28,881 nt of DNA, taken from NCBI GenBank assembly GCA_002403175.1, contig DHHG01000007.1:1-28881 (forward strand), in the 5' to 3' direction. The notes beneath the pieces are model-generated. The model did not search any database. It had not been told where the DNA came from and saw nothing but the letters and a program-made list of their open reading frames with translations. Source of the DNA: Syntrophaceae bacterium UBA4778. Its GTDB lineage: Bacteria > Desulfobacterota > Syntrophia > Syntrophales > UBA4778. Of this stretch, positions 6,862-14,350 are shown in pieces. A program made the translations under genes and the position numbers. The stretch's first letter is position 1. Every line of letters begins with the position of its first letter.

Positions 6862-8400
6862 CTAATTCGACTCGTTCAGGTAAGTGATCCTTCCCTCTAA
6901 TTCAGGATGGACGGGAGAATGCGCTTTCAGGTAATCCTTAAACGCATCTCTGACTGCTCCTGCGTAGACAACATTCCGGCCCTGTTTGAAAAGATTGAAT
7001 CGATCTCCACCTGATGCCAGGAAATCATTAATCGCAACCCGATACACTTTCGCCGGATCAAGAATATGATCCCCAACCTTGGCCTCCACCACCCTGAATC
7101 CAATGGACCTATTTGGATCATATACGACTTTTAAACCGGAGACCTGAAGGATTCCATATTCTCGAGAAACATTTTGCTCCAGAATGGCTCGGATTTGCTC
7201 GCCCGTTAAATCCATACCTATGATGTCGTTATCAAATGGTAAAACTGTAAAGACCTGTTCCAGCGTAATTTTCCCCTGGGGGATATTGGCCCGTATCCCC
7301 CCCGAGTTTTGAAAGGCAATTTGAGATCCCGCTGCCTCTCGCATCGCATCACATACCAGATTACCCAAATTGGATTCACCCCGCGGATTCCTAAACAGAT
7401 CTGTTCGAGTTTCACCGATAACCTTACTGAATTCCCCTTTGATCAGATCATTATATTTATCAACCATGCACGCGACTTCCGGATCAAATGATTCGTCCGG
7501 ACCGGATAGCGTTTTCTTCAAAATGCCTCTGTGATTGAAAGAGATGATTTTTTTAGAAGCGGAATCAATCTTAAGTTTCAGAATCCCGAGATACTGGCCA
7601 TAGCACTTGGCCTGGACAATAATCGTATTATTAACCATAACCGGTTTGTTGATTGCGGTATGGCTGTGTCCGCCTACAATTGCATCGATTCCGGACACCT
7701 TCGCAGCAAGCGCTTTATCGTCATCCAAACCGAGGTGTGTTAACAAAATGATCAGATCCGCATCCTTCCTGACTTGGCGGATTAATCCGGGCAGAATTCC
7801 ATCAGGATCTGTAAAGATCAGCCCCCTGACATTATCCGGCTTTGTTGTATAGGATGTTTCAGGCGTGGTTATTCCAATTACTGCGATTCTTAAACCACTG
7901 CGCCTTAATATCACATAAGGCTTCAGCCAGGCCGGCGTTCTTCCGTTTAAACCAAAAAGGTTGGCAGACAGGAAGGGAAATTGAGCATCTGATGCCAGAT
8001 CGATCAGTGTTTTCTGACCCCAATCGAACTCGTGGTTTCCGAGTGCCATAGCATCGAAGCGAAGATAGTTCATGATATCCAGAATGGGCTTGCCTCGAAA
8101 CACATTCGATATCGGAGTACCCTGAAACATATCACCTGAAGATAATAGCAGCGTCCCTTTCGGATTAGCGGCTCTTTGTTCTTCGATCATGAAGGCAAGG
8201 TAGGCTGCTCCACCAACCGGAGTCTTCATATCGACACTCTTATCTATCTGAGGCAAGATAAAACCGTGGGTATCATTCAGATGGAGAATGGTAAGATCTG
8301 CATATTGATGGCCGGAGCATGCCGGGTTCGGAAGGCAAAGGAATAAAAGCCAAAATATAACAACTATGGGAAAATGTTTTCCCCTCATGCCGATCTTCAA
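6862..8400 (-). CDS. secreted 5'-nucleotidase / UshA-family metallophosphatase
   Basis: This 512-aa protein has an N-terminal signal peptide (about 8-29), so it acts in the periplasm or outside. The metallophosphoesterase domain shows LHLNDTHG (39-46), SSGD (87-90), GNHEFD (121-126), THLG (221-224) and GGHSHT (243-248), the full dinuclear metal site. The C-terminal 5'-nucleotidase domain has NSGGIRANI (365-373), the VLPFDN loop and SGGDRFNLF, which form the nucleoside pocket. The length is typical. Likely substrates are 5'-nucleotides or related phosphate esters and diesters, used for salvage. The start is ambiguous: TTG at 8400 has AGGGG about ten bases upstream, whereas ATG at 8388 has no clear site; both keep the signal peptide. 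A 70-aa gene follows in the same operon. Confidence 0.92.
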   Translation of the reverse strand: MKIGMRGKHFPIVVIFWLLFLCLPNPACSGHQYADLTILHLNDTHGFILPQIDKSVDMKTPVGGAAYLAFMIEEQRAANPKGTLLLSSGDMFQGTPISNVFRGKPILDIMNYLRFDAMALGNHEFDWGQKTLIDLASDAQFPFLSANLFGLNGRTPAWLKPYVILRRSGLRIAVIGITTPETSYTTKPDNVRGLIFTDPDGILPGLIRQVRKDADLIILLTHLGLDDDKALAAKVSGIDAIVGGHSHTAINKPVMVNNTIIVQAKCYGQYLGILKLKIDSASKKIISFNHRGILKKTLSGPDESFDPEVACMVDKYNDLIKGEFSKVIGETRTDLFRNPRGESNLGNLVCDAMREAAGSQIAFQNSGGIRANIPQGKITLEQVFTVLPFDNDIIGMDLTGEQIRAILEQNVSREYGILQVSGLKVVYDPNRSIGFRVVEAKVGDHILDPAKVYRVAINDFLASGGDRFNLFKQGRNVVYAGAVRDAFKDYLKAHSPVHPELEGRITYLNESN

Positions 8401-8496
8401 ATTAAAAATCCCCTGATCCGAGGGAAAATTCCTCTGTCCAAATCCGAATCATTCTTTCACAATTTAGGGAGAAGAAGACCTGTCCCGATGCAACTG

Positions 8497-8808
8497 CTAA
8501 TAGCGCCGACCGCCGCCACTGCTTTTGCGTCTGGGTCCCCCACCACCTCCTCCGCGTCTATCCTCTGCGGGAGGACGGGCCTCATTTACGTTCATTGTGC
8601 GTCCTTTCAGCTCCTTTCCATTCAGGGCCTCAATGGCCGCCATGGCCTCCGATTTCTCCGGCATTTCGACAAACCCGAAGCCTTTGGATTGCCCGGTATA
8701 CTTATCTTTGATCAGATTAACAGATGCAACATTGCCGAAAGCCTCAAAGGTCTGCCTTAAACTTTGTTCGGTTACATCATAAGACAAATTACCCACATAA
8801 ATATTCAT
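8497..8808 (-). CDS. RRM-type RNA-binding protein with Gly/Arg tail
   Basis: This 103-aa protein consists of one RNA-recognition motif (1-80) with RNP2 IYVGNL (3-8) and RNP1 KGFGFVEM (about 42-49), both carrying the aromatic residues that stack on RNA bases, then a short disordered tail rich in Gly and Arg (RRGGGGGGPRR). Single-RRM proteins of this kind occur in cyanobacteria and Desulfobacterota and are often cold- or stress-induced RNA chaperones. AAGGAG six bases before the ATG fixes the start. A 55-codon basic-protein gene lies 47 bp upstream in the same direction. Before that are a promoter and an intrinsic terminator that could set expression of both. Confidence 0.95.
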   Translation of the reverse strand: MNIYVGNLSYDVTEQSLRQTFEAFGNVASVNLIKDKYTGQSKGFGFVEMPEKSEAMAAIEALNGKELKGRTMNVNEARPPAEDRRGGGGGGPRRKSSGGGRRY

Positions 8809-8855
8809 TTTCTTCTCCTTTTCTCAATAAAAAATGCTTTTGTAATACCTTGAAG

Positions 8856-9023
8856 TTATGATTCAGTTTCGAACGGCACTTCCCGCTCTTCCTCCAAAAC
8901 GGTTTCCTCTTCAGTCACTCTGGAAACTTTACCTTGCCTGCGGGCTATCTTTTCCTGCGCCTTTTGTTTTCTTTTGATCTCTTTTTGCCGCTTAACGAAA
9001 CTCTCACGATTATGTTTTACCAT
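8856..9023 (-). CDS. small highly charged basic protein
   Basis: This 55-codon frame begins MVKHNRESFVKRQKEIKRKQ, followed by a basic AQEKIARRQGK stretch, and ends in an acidic EEETVLEEEREVPFE segment. GGGGGAAG directly before the ATG is a good ribosome-binding site. The N-terminal part is predicted to form one long helix full of Lys, Arg and Gln. Similar short 'R-E-S-F-x-K-R-Q-K-E' proteins are, as I recall, common beside RNA-binding-protein genes in Desulfobacterota, but I cannot name a family. It lies 47 bp before the RRM gene on the same strand and below the same promoter, so joint expression and an RNA- or ribosome-linked role are plausible inferences. Confidence 0.7.
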   Translation of the reverse strand: MVKHNRESFVKRQKEIKRKQKAQEKIARRQGKVSRVTEEETVLEEEREVPFETES

Positions 9024-9064
9024 CTTCCCCCTATCTCCGGCAATACCGGGTTATTTGTTCGTCC

Positions 9065-9106
9065 AAAAAAAAAGTCCCAGAAGGCCCTTATACAGGCTCT
9101 GGGACT
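9065..9106 (-). terminator. intrinsic terminator in the leader of the RRM operon
   Basis: On the minus strand AGTCCCAGA (9106-9098) pairs with TCTGGGACT (9081-9073), helped by inner GCC/GGC pairs, and is followed by nine T. This is a strong terminator facing the same way as the two genes below it and located between their promoter and the first ATG. Confidence 0.85.
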
Positions 9107-9127
9107 GGTTCATCCAAAACCGTTCTT

Positions 9128-9156
9128 ACTATTCATTTATTCGAGACCTTTGTCAA
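9128..9156 (-). promoter_or_regulatory. sigma70-type promoter upstream of the RRM operon
   Basis: Minus-strand -35 TTGACA (9156-9151, perfect), 17-bp spacer, -10 AATAGT (9133-9128). Initiation would fall near 9121, giving about 55 nt before the intrinsic terminator ends. Confidence 0.6.
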
Positions 9157-9365
9157 GGAATATCTAAGAAAAATGAAAAAACAACACCACACGAATGCTT
9201 CAAAAAAGATTACTGCAAACTCCGCTTATATCTAAATCAGCATGTTGTCGAATTTGAATTAACTGAATTTTGTAACTGGATGAATTGTTATCTGATGGGC
9301 ATCCGACCGATTGAGCCAACAATAAATTCTTTATGACTCATCCTCATATGGGATCAGGAAGTATT
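9157..9365. other. intergenic stretch without a convincing gene
   Basis: Together with the promoter and terminator on its left this forms a gap of about 340 bases between genes. It is AT-rich and holds only short frames without ribosome-binding sites; no RNA gene or repeat was recognised. Confidence 0.5.
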
Positions 9366-9524
9366 ATGCACTTCGCACAAAAACCGCGACCGGTCATCAG
9401 GGGAAGAAAAAAGAAACCAAAAGAAAGGAACAGACTAAACGTGATTCAGACATTTCCGGTATGCGACTTCATCGATAAATTAGCAGCTTTTTCTTCCCGT
9501 CCAGAGAGATACGAAATGCTTTAA
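9366..9524 (+). CDS. possible small basic protein
   Basis: This 52-codon frame starts at ATG 9366, six bases after AGGA. The product has a basic patch (RGRKKKPKERNR, about residues 12-23) and then a mixed segment (FIDKLAAFSSRPERYEML). I know no family for it. It converges on the minus-strand lipoprotein gene, stopping 15 bases short of it. The support is only the ribosome-binding site and the lack of any other gene in this gap. Confidence 0.3.
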   Translation: MHFAQKPRPVIRGRKKKPKERNRLNVIQTFPVCDFIDKLAAFSSRPERYEML

Positions 9525-9538
9525 TCGATTTCGAGAAC

Positions 9539-10195
9539 CTAACTATTAATCAAAACTTCTTTTTCAGAAAGAGTCTCAACCAGACGTATCTCCGTAACGA
9601 ACCTCCTGATCGAATCAAGCCAGGATTCATTTTTAATCTCCGGACGGGCTATCTTCAAAAATGTCCTCCTGGTTATAAGATCGATCATCTCCTCATAATT
9701 GCCTGCAACGCCATCATAATTCTCTCTGGCAAACGATTTAGCTGTCCTCTTATCGATATAATCTACAGTCGCATGAATTTTCTTTTCAGAGACTATTCTC
9801 TTCCATAACGAGGGGGCCTTTTCCTCGACTTGAATGACGACGGCATCAGTCTGAGACTGCATCGCTACGGCATCATGCGGAATGCTAACCAGATCAACCC
9901 CGCTTTCTTTGGCCATTTCATTTATCGTCTGACTATAAACCCTTTCGCAAATACGGTTTACCGCCTCAGGTGAACCTTGTTTCGGCTGTACATTTATGGA
10001 AACAAATATTTTACGATAATGCTGGGAGAGAGATGTTCTATCATTCACATGCTTTCGGACTCTAATTGACTCACATACATTGTAAGCTGATTTTGCAGTC
10101 AAGGCTGTCGATGCAACCCAATAGGCTTCAAGAAAACATCCGTTTATTAATGTCACGGCTAGTAATGCCAGTAGGCACTTCAGAATTTTTTTCAT
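9539..10195 (-). CDS. lipoprotein of unknown function
   Basis: This 218-aa protein has a clear lipoprotein signal: basic MKKILK, a hydrophobic core and lipobox LING-Cys with the lipidated Cys at residue 20. After it come a short helical, Ala-rich stretch (23-38) and a mixed alpha/beta domain with the strands IFVSINVQ and DAVVIQVEEK. The last 60 residues are helical and charged. No catalytic motif is evident and I do not recognise the family. The residue after the Cys is Phe, not Asp, so outer-membrane sorting would be the default. The start at 10195 is set by the signal peptide, because the ribosome-binding site is weak. The neighbours give no operon context. Confidence 0.75.
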   Translation of the reverse strand: MKKILKCLLALLAVTLINGCFLEAYWVASTALTAKSAYNVCESIRVRKHVNDRTSLSQHYRKIFVSINVQPKQGSPEAVNRICERVYSQTINEMAKESGVDLVSIPHDAVAMQSQTDAVVIQVEEKAPSLWKRIVSEKKIHATVDYIDKRTAKSFARENYDGVAGNYEEMIDLITRRTFLKIARPEIKNESWLDSIRRFVTEIRLVETLSEKEVLINS

Positions 10196-10373
10196 TACCT
10201 AATTTCCGGGATTGTATTTCAGAGAAAGCGGTGGACCGAAAAAATCCTGATATGATTTAGCGGTCTGGATGAGCAAATTAGGAAGGCTTCATATCAGATC
10301 ACACTTCCGGAGTCAAGCAATGGTCCTTCCGTGTTATTGCTGCAGTACGGGATTCCGCAAAACAGAATGGGGG

Positions 10374-10634
10374 CTAAAGAATGATTTTGATGGATTTCTC
10401 TGATTTGAGAGATTCGTAAATAGCGAGCCGTTTTTCTTCGTTTTCGACAAGAACCTCCACATTGAGACAGTGATATTTACCGGTTGCACTCGAGCTGGAA
10501 ATGATCATTGTGTAGGAACTATCCTGAAGTAGAGCACCTACGGCCCGACTCATTTCCTCTCGATCCGGACCGATTATTTTGTAAACCCATCGGCAGGGAT
10601 AATCGATAATTGCCTTATGCTGATTAGCTTCCAT
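10374..10634 (-). CDS. YbeD/DUF493-family protein
   Basis: The 86-aa protein reads IDYPCRWVYKIIGPDREEM near its start and 'GKYHCLNVEVLVENEEKRLAIYESLKSEKSIKIIL' at its end, the standard outline of the DUF493/YbeD family: a small ferredoxin-like alpha/beta fold resembling ACT regulatory domains. The molecular role in this family is not established. The ATG at 10634 gives the usual family length. The frame stays open upstream to a TTG at 10694, but the extra 20 residues do not fit the family. It lies about 100 bp downstream of tupC on the same strand and could be read from the tup transcript. Confidence 0.85.
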   Translation of the reverse strand: MEANQHKAIIDYPCRWVYKIIGPDREEMSRAVGALLQDSSYTMIISSSSATGKYHCLNVEVLVENEEKRLAIYESLKSEKSIKIIL

Positions 10635-10732
10635 TATAAAAATGATTACCTTATTTTTGTTCGGAACGTTATCACAGGGTGTTCTGAAATGCAAAGGTGG
10701 GGTAAAACAAATGAATTATCGGCTACACCGGT

Positions 10733-11842
10733 TTAATCGAGAAGATCAGCGTGCGATTCTTTTTTCACAATAGCATGTATTGCCGTTGCTTTAAACGATG
10801 CGTAAACTTGCATTTGTTCACGAAGCGATAATTCTTCCAGGGCGCGGCCGGTTATAAATGCCGTCAGGGCAAAACCACAATTGATCTGAACTTTATAAAA
10901 AAAGCCAAACGGAATAATTCTTTCTATCCTCCCCAGGAACTGGTTACGCGCGCTCGTTTTTTCTGGATTTGAGGACAAAGTGATATTTTCCGGCCTGATA
11001 AAAAGAAGTACTGGCTGACCTATCTGGAAATCCCCAACTACGCTGATATCATGTCCGGAAACGGAGACTAGAAATGTCCCGCCGTTTTTTTCAAAAACCT
11101 TGCCGGCCAAAACTGTTTCCGCCCCGACGAAAGAAGCCACGAATTCGTCGGCAGGACGGCTCATAACCTCTTCCGGCTTGCCAATCTGAATCATTTTTCC
11201 CTTATTCATGATGGCTATACGGTCAGAAAGCCTCAGCGCTTCAATCCTGTCGTGTGTAGCCAAAATGGCGGTGGTTCCCGTACTACGAAGGGCAGTTTCC
11301 AGATCGTTGGTTAATGCTTCACGCGTAGGCGGATCAAGCGAGGCAAAAGGCTCGTCCAAAAAAATAATCTCCGGTTCCGTCGCAAAAGATCGAGCCAGAC
11401 TCGTCCTTTGTGCCTCACCGCCGGAGAGCGTTTTGGCCGACCTGCTCTTCAGGTGTGCAATCCCGAAACGATTTAGCTGATGCTCAACTATGGCGGGAAT
11501 CTGATCCTTTTTCATTTTACGAAATTTCAATCCAGCCGCTACATTTGCATACACGGTTGTATTGAAAAGAAGCGGTTCCTGAAAGACCATCGCAATCTTT
11601 CGTCGATAAGACAGGGCCGTTTTTGAAGTAATCCGGTCACCCTTGAACAAAATATCACCATTAGTCGGAATCAATAATGACGACAGGACTTGAAGGAGAG
11701 TGGTTTTACCGGCGCCATTCGGACCGATAAGCGATATGACCTCTCCATTTGAAAGTTCAATCCCGGAGACATCCAGAATCGTGGATGTCCCCCGGTTTAC
11801 CTTCAGACTAGAACCTTGCAAGATAGGCCGCATGTCCTTCAT
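10733..11842 (-). CDS. tupC: tungstate ABC transporter ATP-binding protein
   Basis: This 369-aa ATPase has Walker A GPNGAGKTT (40-48), Q-loop FQEP (87-90), signature LSGGEAQR (139-146), Walker B IIFLDEPFASLD (159-170) and the switch His in ATHDR (His197). The C-terminal third (about 235-360) is a TOBE-type oxyanion-binding domain as in ModC, so regulation by bound molybdate or tungstate is possible. Its ATG overlaps the stop of the permease gene (ATGA), which is tight translational coupling. Together with the permease and the TupA-type binding proteins it forms an importer that takes up tungstate at the expense of ATP. ATPases of this type also serve molybdate transporters; the tungstate call rests on the partners. 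Confidence 0.9.
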   Translation of the reverse strand: MKDMRPILQGSSLKVNRGTSTILDVSGIELSNGEVISLIGPNGAGKTTLLQVLSSLLIPTNGDILFKGDRITSKTALSYRRKIAMVFQEPLLFNTTVYANVAAGLKFRKMKKDQIPAIVEHQLNRFGIAHLKSRSAKTLSGGEAQRTSLARSFATEPEIIFLDEPFASLDPPTREALTNDLETALRSTGTTAILATHDRIEALRLSDRIAIMNKGKMIQIGKPEEVMSRPADEFVASFVGAETVLAGKVFEKNGGTFLVSVSGHDISVVGDFQIGQPVLLFIRPENITLSSNPEKTSARNQFLGRIERIIPFGFFYKVQINCGFALTAFITGRALEELSLREQMQVYASFKATAIHAIVKKESHADLLD

Positions 11843-12537
11843 CGGGAATGCTCCCGCTGCTGGACATGCGTAAGCATAAGATTAACTATGTAGGCAAAAA
11901 GCAGAAGTATGATACCGAGGGCGATAGCAATGTCGAAATTTCCCCGACTCGTCTCCATAACGGTCGCTGTCGTGAGAACGCGGGTATAGCCTTTAATATT
12001 ACCACCAACCATGATCGAGGCCCCCACCTCGGAAATGACCCCTCCGAAACCCGCCATCACCGCCGCCAGAAGCGGGAGTTTTGCCTCTTTAATCAGGATC
12101 CAGACCATTTGAAGTCGAGTGGCTCCCAACGCCTGAATCTGGAGTTGGAGCTTGCGGGGAAGCTGCTGCATGGCGGCGAGGGATATCCCCGTTACGATAG
12201 GAGTTGCAATAATGGCTTGGGCAAGAACCATAGCGAACGGCGTATAAAGAATATTGAGGAAATCCAAAGGACCGTTTCGCCATAACAAGATCGTGACAAA
12301 CAGTCCAACAACAACGGGCGGGAGTCCCATCCCGGTGTTGATCAGCCCGACCAGGAACCTTTTGCCCGGAAACTCCGAAAGAGCAACCGCCGTTCCCGTT
12401 GTAATGCCGATCAAAAGGCTAATAAGAGTTGCTGTTCCCGAAATCTGAAGAGACAAAAGGGTTATCCCCCAGACTTCGGGATCCAGCGTAAACAGAAGTT
12501 CAAAAGCCTTCTTTATGCCTTCAACTACAATATCCAA
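11839..12537 (-). CDS. tupB: tungstate ABC transporter permease
   Basis: This 232-aa inner-membrane protein has about five or six hydrophobic segments and the ABC permease 'EAA' loop, here IQALGATRLQMVWILIKEAKLPLL. The sequence GGVISEVGASIMVGGNIKGYTRVLTTA is characteristic of TupB-type tungstate permeases. The start is TTG at 12537, directly after the tupA stop (TAATTG), and the GGGAAAG just before it lies inside tupA. No in-frame ATG occurs before the first membrane segment, so the TTG is well supported. The arrangement implies translation by reinitiation after tupA. The gene overlaps tupC by four bases. Confidence 0.92.
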   Translation of the reverse strand: MDIVVEGIKKAFELLFTLDPEVWGITLLSLQISGTATLISLLIGITTGTAVALSEFPGKRFLVGLINTGMGLPPVVVGLFVTILLWRNGPLDFLNILYTPFAMVLAQAIIATPIVTGISLAAMQQLPRKLQLQIQALGATRLQMVWILIKEAKLPLLAAVMAGFGGVISEVGASIMVGGNIKGYTRVLTTATVMETSRGNFDIAIALGIILLLFAYIVNLMLTHVQQREHSR

Positions 12538-13404
12538 TTACTTTCCCAGATCCTCAACTTTTTTGCCGGCATCGGAGAAGAAAAGGGGCGATCCGAATTT
12601 CTCGACCCCGAATGTTTTAATCACTTTCTGGGCTTCTTTTGAAACCATAAAATCTGCAAATGCCCTGGCGCCTTGCGCATTGACTTTGGGCCATTTGGCG
12701 GGATTCACTTCAATGACATGATAAATATTAAGGAGGTTTTTATCGCCTTCCACAAGAATATCAAGGCCAAGCCTTTTCTTCAGAGCAAGATAAGTTCCCC
12801 TGTCCGCCAGTGTATAGGCCTGTTTTTCGGAAGCTACATTCAATGTCTGGCCCATTCCCAATCCGGTCTGCTGATACCATTGCTGCTTTTCAGGTTCCAC
12901 AACGGCTATTTTCCACAATGTCCTCTCTTTGGAGTGCGTTCCTGAATTATCGCCTCGGGATATAAAACGGGAGCCGCTCTGGGCGATCTTTCGGAACGCC
13001 TCGGCCGAAGATTTCAGGCCCTTGATCTTGGCTGTATCATTACCCGGCCCTACAATAATAAAATCATTGTGCATCACCAACCGTCTGTTTATGCCGTCCT
13101 GATCGGCCATGAATTTTTTTTCTGCATCGGGTGAATGGACCAGCAACACATCGGCCTCGCCCTTGTGTCCCATGGCCATGGCCTGACCTGAGCCAACGGC
13201 AATTGTCTTTACAAAGTATCCTGTTTTCTTCTCAAAAATTGGAAGTAATACGTCCAACAACCCGGAATCCTGCGTGCTCGTTGTCGTAGCCATGATGATA
13301 TTCTTTTGAGCCGCCGGCGCAGCATATCCCGGTAGAGACCCGCACAGCAGCAGGAAGATCATCACCAAAATAGAAAAAATAGACGCTGTTTTCACTTTCT
13401 TCAT
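12538..13404 (-). CDS. tupA: tungstate-binding periplasmic protein
   Basis: This 288-aa protein has a signal peptide (about 1-28). The mature part opens with IIMATTTSTQDSGLLD (36-51), the TTTS oxyanion-binding motif that marks TupA, and continues with GSGQAMAMGHKGEADVLLVHSP, FIIVGP and SRGDNSGTHSKE, whose Arg-Gly-Asp-x-Ser-Gly-Thr-His stretch contributes the second half of the ligand site. It would capture tungstate in the periplasm and hand it to TupB. GGAGGT six bases before the ATG gives a strong start. It sits between a divergent paralogue (42 bp upstream) and tupB. Tungstate is used for molybdopterin-type enzymes such as formate dehydrogenases or aldehyde oxidoreductases, none of which is in the window. 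Confidence 0.93.
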   Translation of the reverse strand: MKKVKTASIFSILVMIFLLLCGSLPGYAAPAAQKNIIMATTTSTQDSGLLDVLLPIFEKKTGYFVKTIAVGSGQAMAMGHKGEADVLLVHSPDAEKKFMADQDGINRRLVMHNDFIIVGPGNDTAKIKGLKSSAEAFRKIAQSGSRFISRGDNSGTHSKERTLWKIAVVEPEKQQWYQQTGLGMGQTLNVASEKQAYTLADRGTYLALKKRLGLDILVEGDKNLLNIYHVIEVNPAKWPKVNAQGARAFADFMVSKEAQKVIKTFGVEKFGSPLFFSDAGKKVEDLGK

Positions 13405-13446
13405 GTAATCACCTCCACGGAGATCCTTTTAATGAATTCTTGATTA

Positions 13447-14304
13447 TTAATCCTGACGAGTGTTGATCGATTTCCATTCGTTTGAATTGGGGAAGAACAG
13501 GGGACTGCCGAATTTTTCCTTGCCAAAATCGCGAATGATTTTTTGACCTTTTTCCGGCGAAACCAGCCATTTCACAAAAATCATTGCATCCGAGTAGTTT
13601 ATTTTGGGGAATTTCTGAGGATTAACCGGAATCAGGGAAATGAAATTCAGAAGGGCTTCATCCCCTTCCACCAGAACAACCAGTCGAATCTCTTTCTGAA
13701 GTGTAAGGTAAGTGGCCCTGTCGATTACCGTATAAGCGCCCTGACTGTTTGTGAAGCGCAGGGTCGGAACATTGCCTTCAGTCCCTTTTTGATACACGGT
13801 ATACCAGGAACCAGCCGGTTTGATTCCCGCTTTATCCCAGAGCTCCATTTCGGCAATATGAGTTCCTGATTTATCTCCCCGACTGATGAAAACCGTTTTC
13901 GTTTCCGCTATTTTTCTCAAGGCAGCAGTCGCCGACTTGAGTCCTTTAATACCCGCAGGATCGCTTGCCGGGCCGACAATCACAAAATCATTGTACATTA
14001 AGGGTATGCGTTCCGTCCCGAATCCCTCTTTAATAAACTTCTCTTCGAGGGATTTCGCATGAACCATGACCAGATCCACATTTCCCTGTTTAGCAATATC
14101 CAGAGCCGCTCCGGTACCTGCCCCGACATGTCGGACACGAATTCCCGTTTCTTTCTCAAAACTATTTTCGAGCAGATCGACGATTCCGGAATCAATCGGA
14201 CCTATCGTACTCGCCAGCAAAATGAATTTACCCCCATCGGCCATACTAACTCCGGGCAATACGAGAGCAAAGATCATCATAATCAGCATCAGCCATCTTT
14301 TCAT
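13447..14304 (-). CDS. second TupA-like periplasmic binding protein
   Basis: This 285-aa protein is a clear paralogue of the adjacent TupA: same length, signal peptide (about 1-22), FVIVGP, FISRGDKSGTHIAE and FGKEKFGSPLFF are shared. The N-terminal ligand motif differs, however: ASTIGPIDSG (31-40) replaces ATTTSTQDSG, so the TTTS oxyanion loop is lost. The Arg of SRGD is kept. The ligand may therefore be another oxyanion (molybdate, sulphate-like, or another metalate) or tungstate bound differently. The ATG at 14304 has GAGGAG six bases upstream; the in-frame TTG at 14310 touches that site and cannot be used. It is the first gene of the transporter operon, 46 bp after the regulator gene. Confidence 0.88.
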   Translation of the reverse strand: MKRWLMLIMMIFALVLPGVSMADGGKFILLASTIGPIDSGIVDLLENSFEKETGIRVRHVGAGTGAALDIAKQGNVDLVMVHAKSLEEKFIKEGFGTERIPLMYNDFVIVGPASDPAGIKGLKSATAALRKIAETKTVFISRGDKSGTHIAEMELWDKAGIKPAGSWYTVYQKGTEGNVPTLRFTNSQGAYTVIDRATYLTLQKEIRLVVLVEGDEALLNFISLIPVNPQKFPKINYSDAMIFVKWLVSPEKGQKIIRDFGKEKFGSPLFFPNSNEWKSINTRQD

Positions 14305-14321
14305 TCGCAACTCCTCTCTGC

Positions 14322-14340
14322 TTTATAAAGTTTTTATAAA
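14322..14340 (-). promoter_or_regulatory. tandem TTTATAAA palindromes, candidate operator of the tup operon
   Basis: Two perfect 8-bp palindromes TTTATAAA at 14322-14329 and 14333-14340 have centres 11 bp apart, one helical turn. They sit 18 bp upstream of the first transporter-gene start. The same octamer occurs before the regulator gene at 15279-15286. Confidence 0.45.
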
Positions 14341-14350
14341 TAACAGGGCC

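Noticed and set aside
8525..8782. 85-codon plus-strand frame with a Pro run
   Set aside because: It is the complement of the RRM gene; the Pro run mirrors the Gly codons of its tail.
9184..9246. 20-codon frame beginning MKKQQHHTN
   Set aside because: Very short, no ribosome-binding site, low-complexity start.
11848..12285. 145-codon plus-strand frame
   Set aside because: It lies antisense inside tupB, whose family match is clear.
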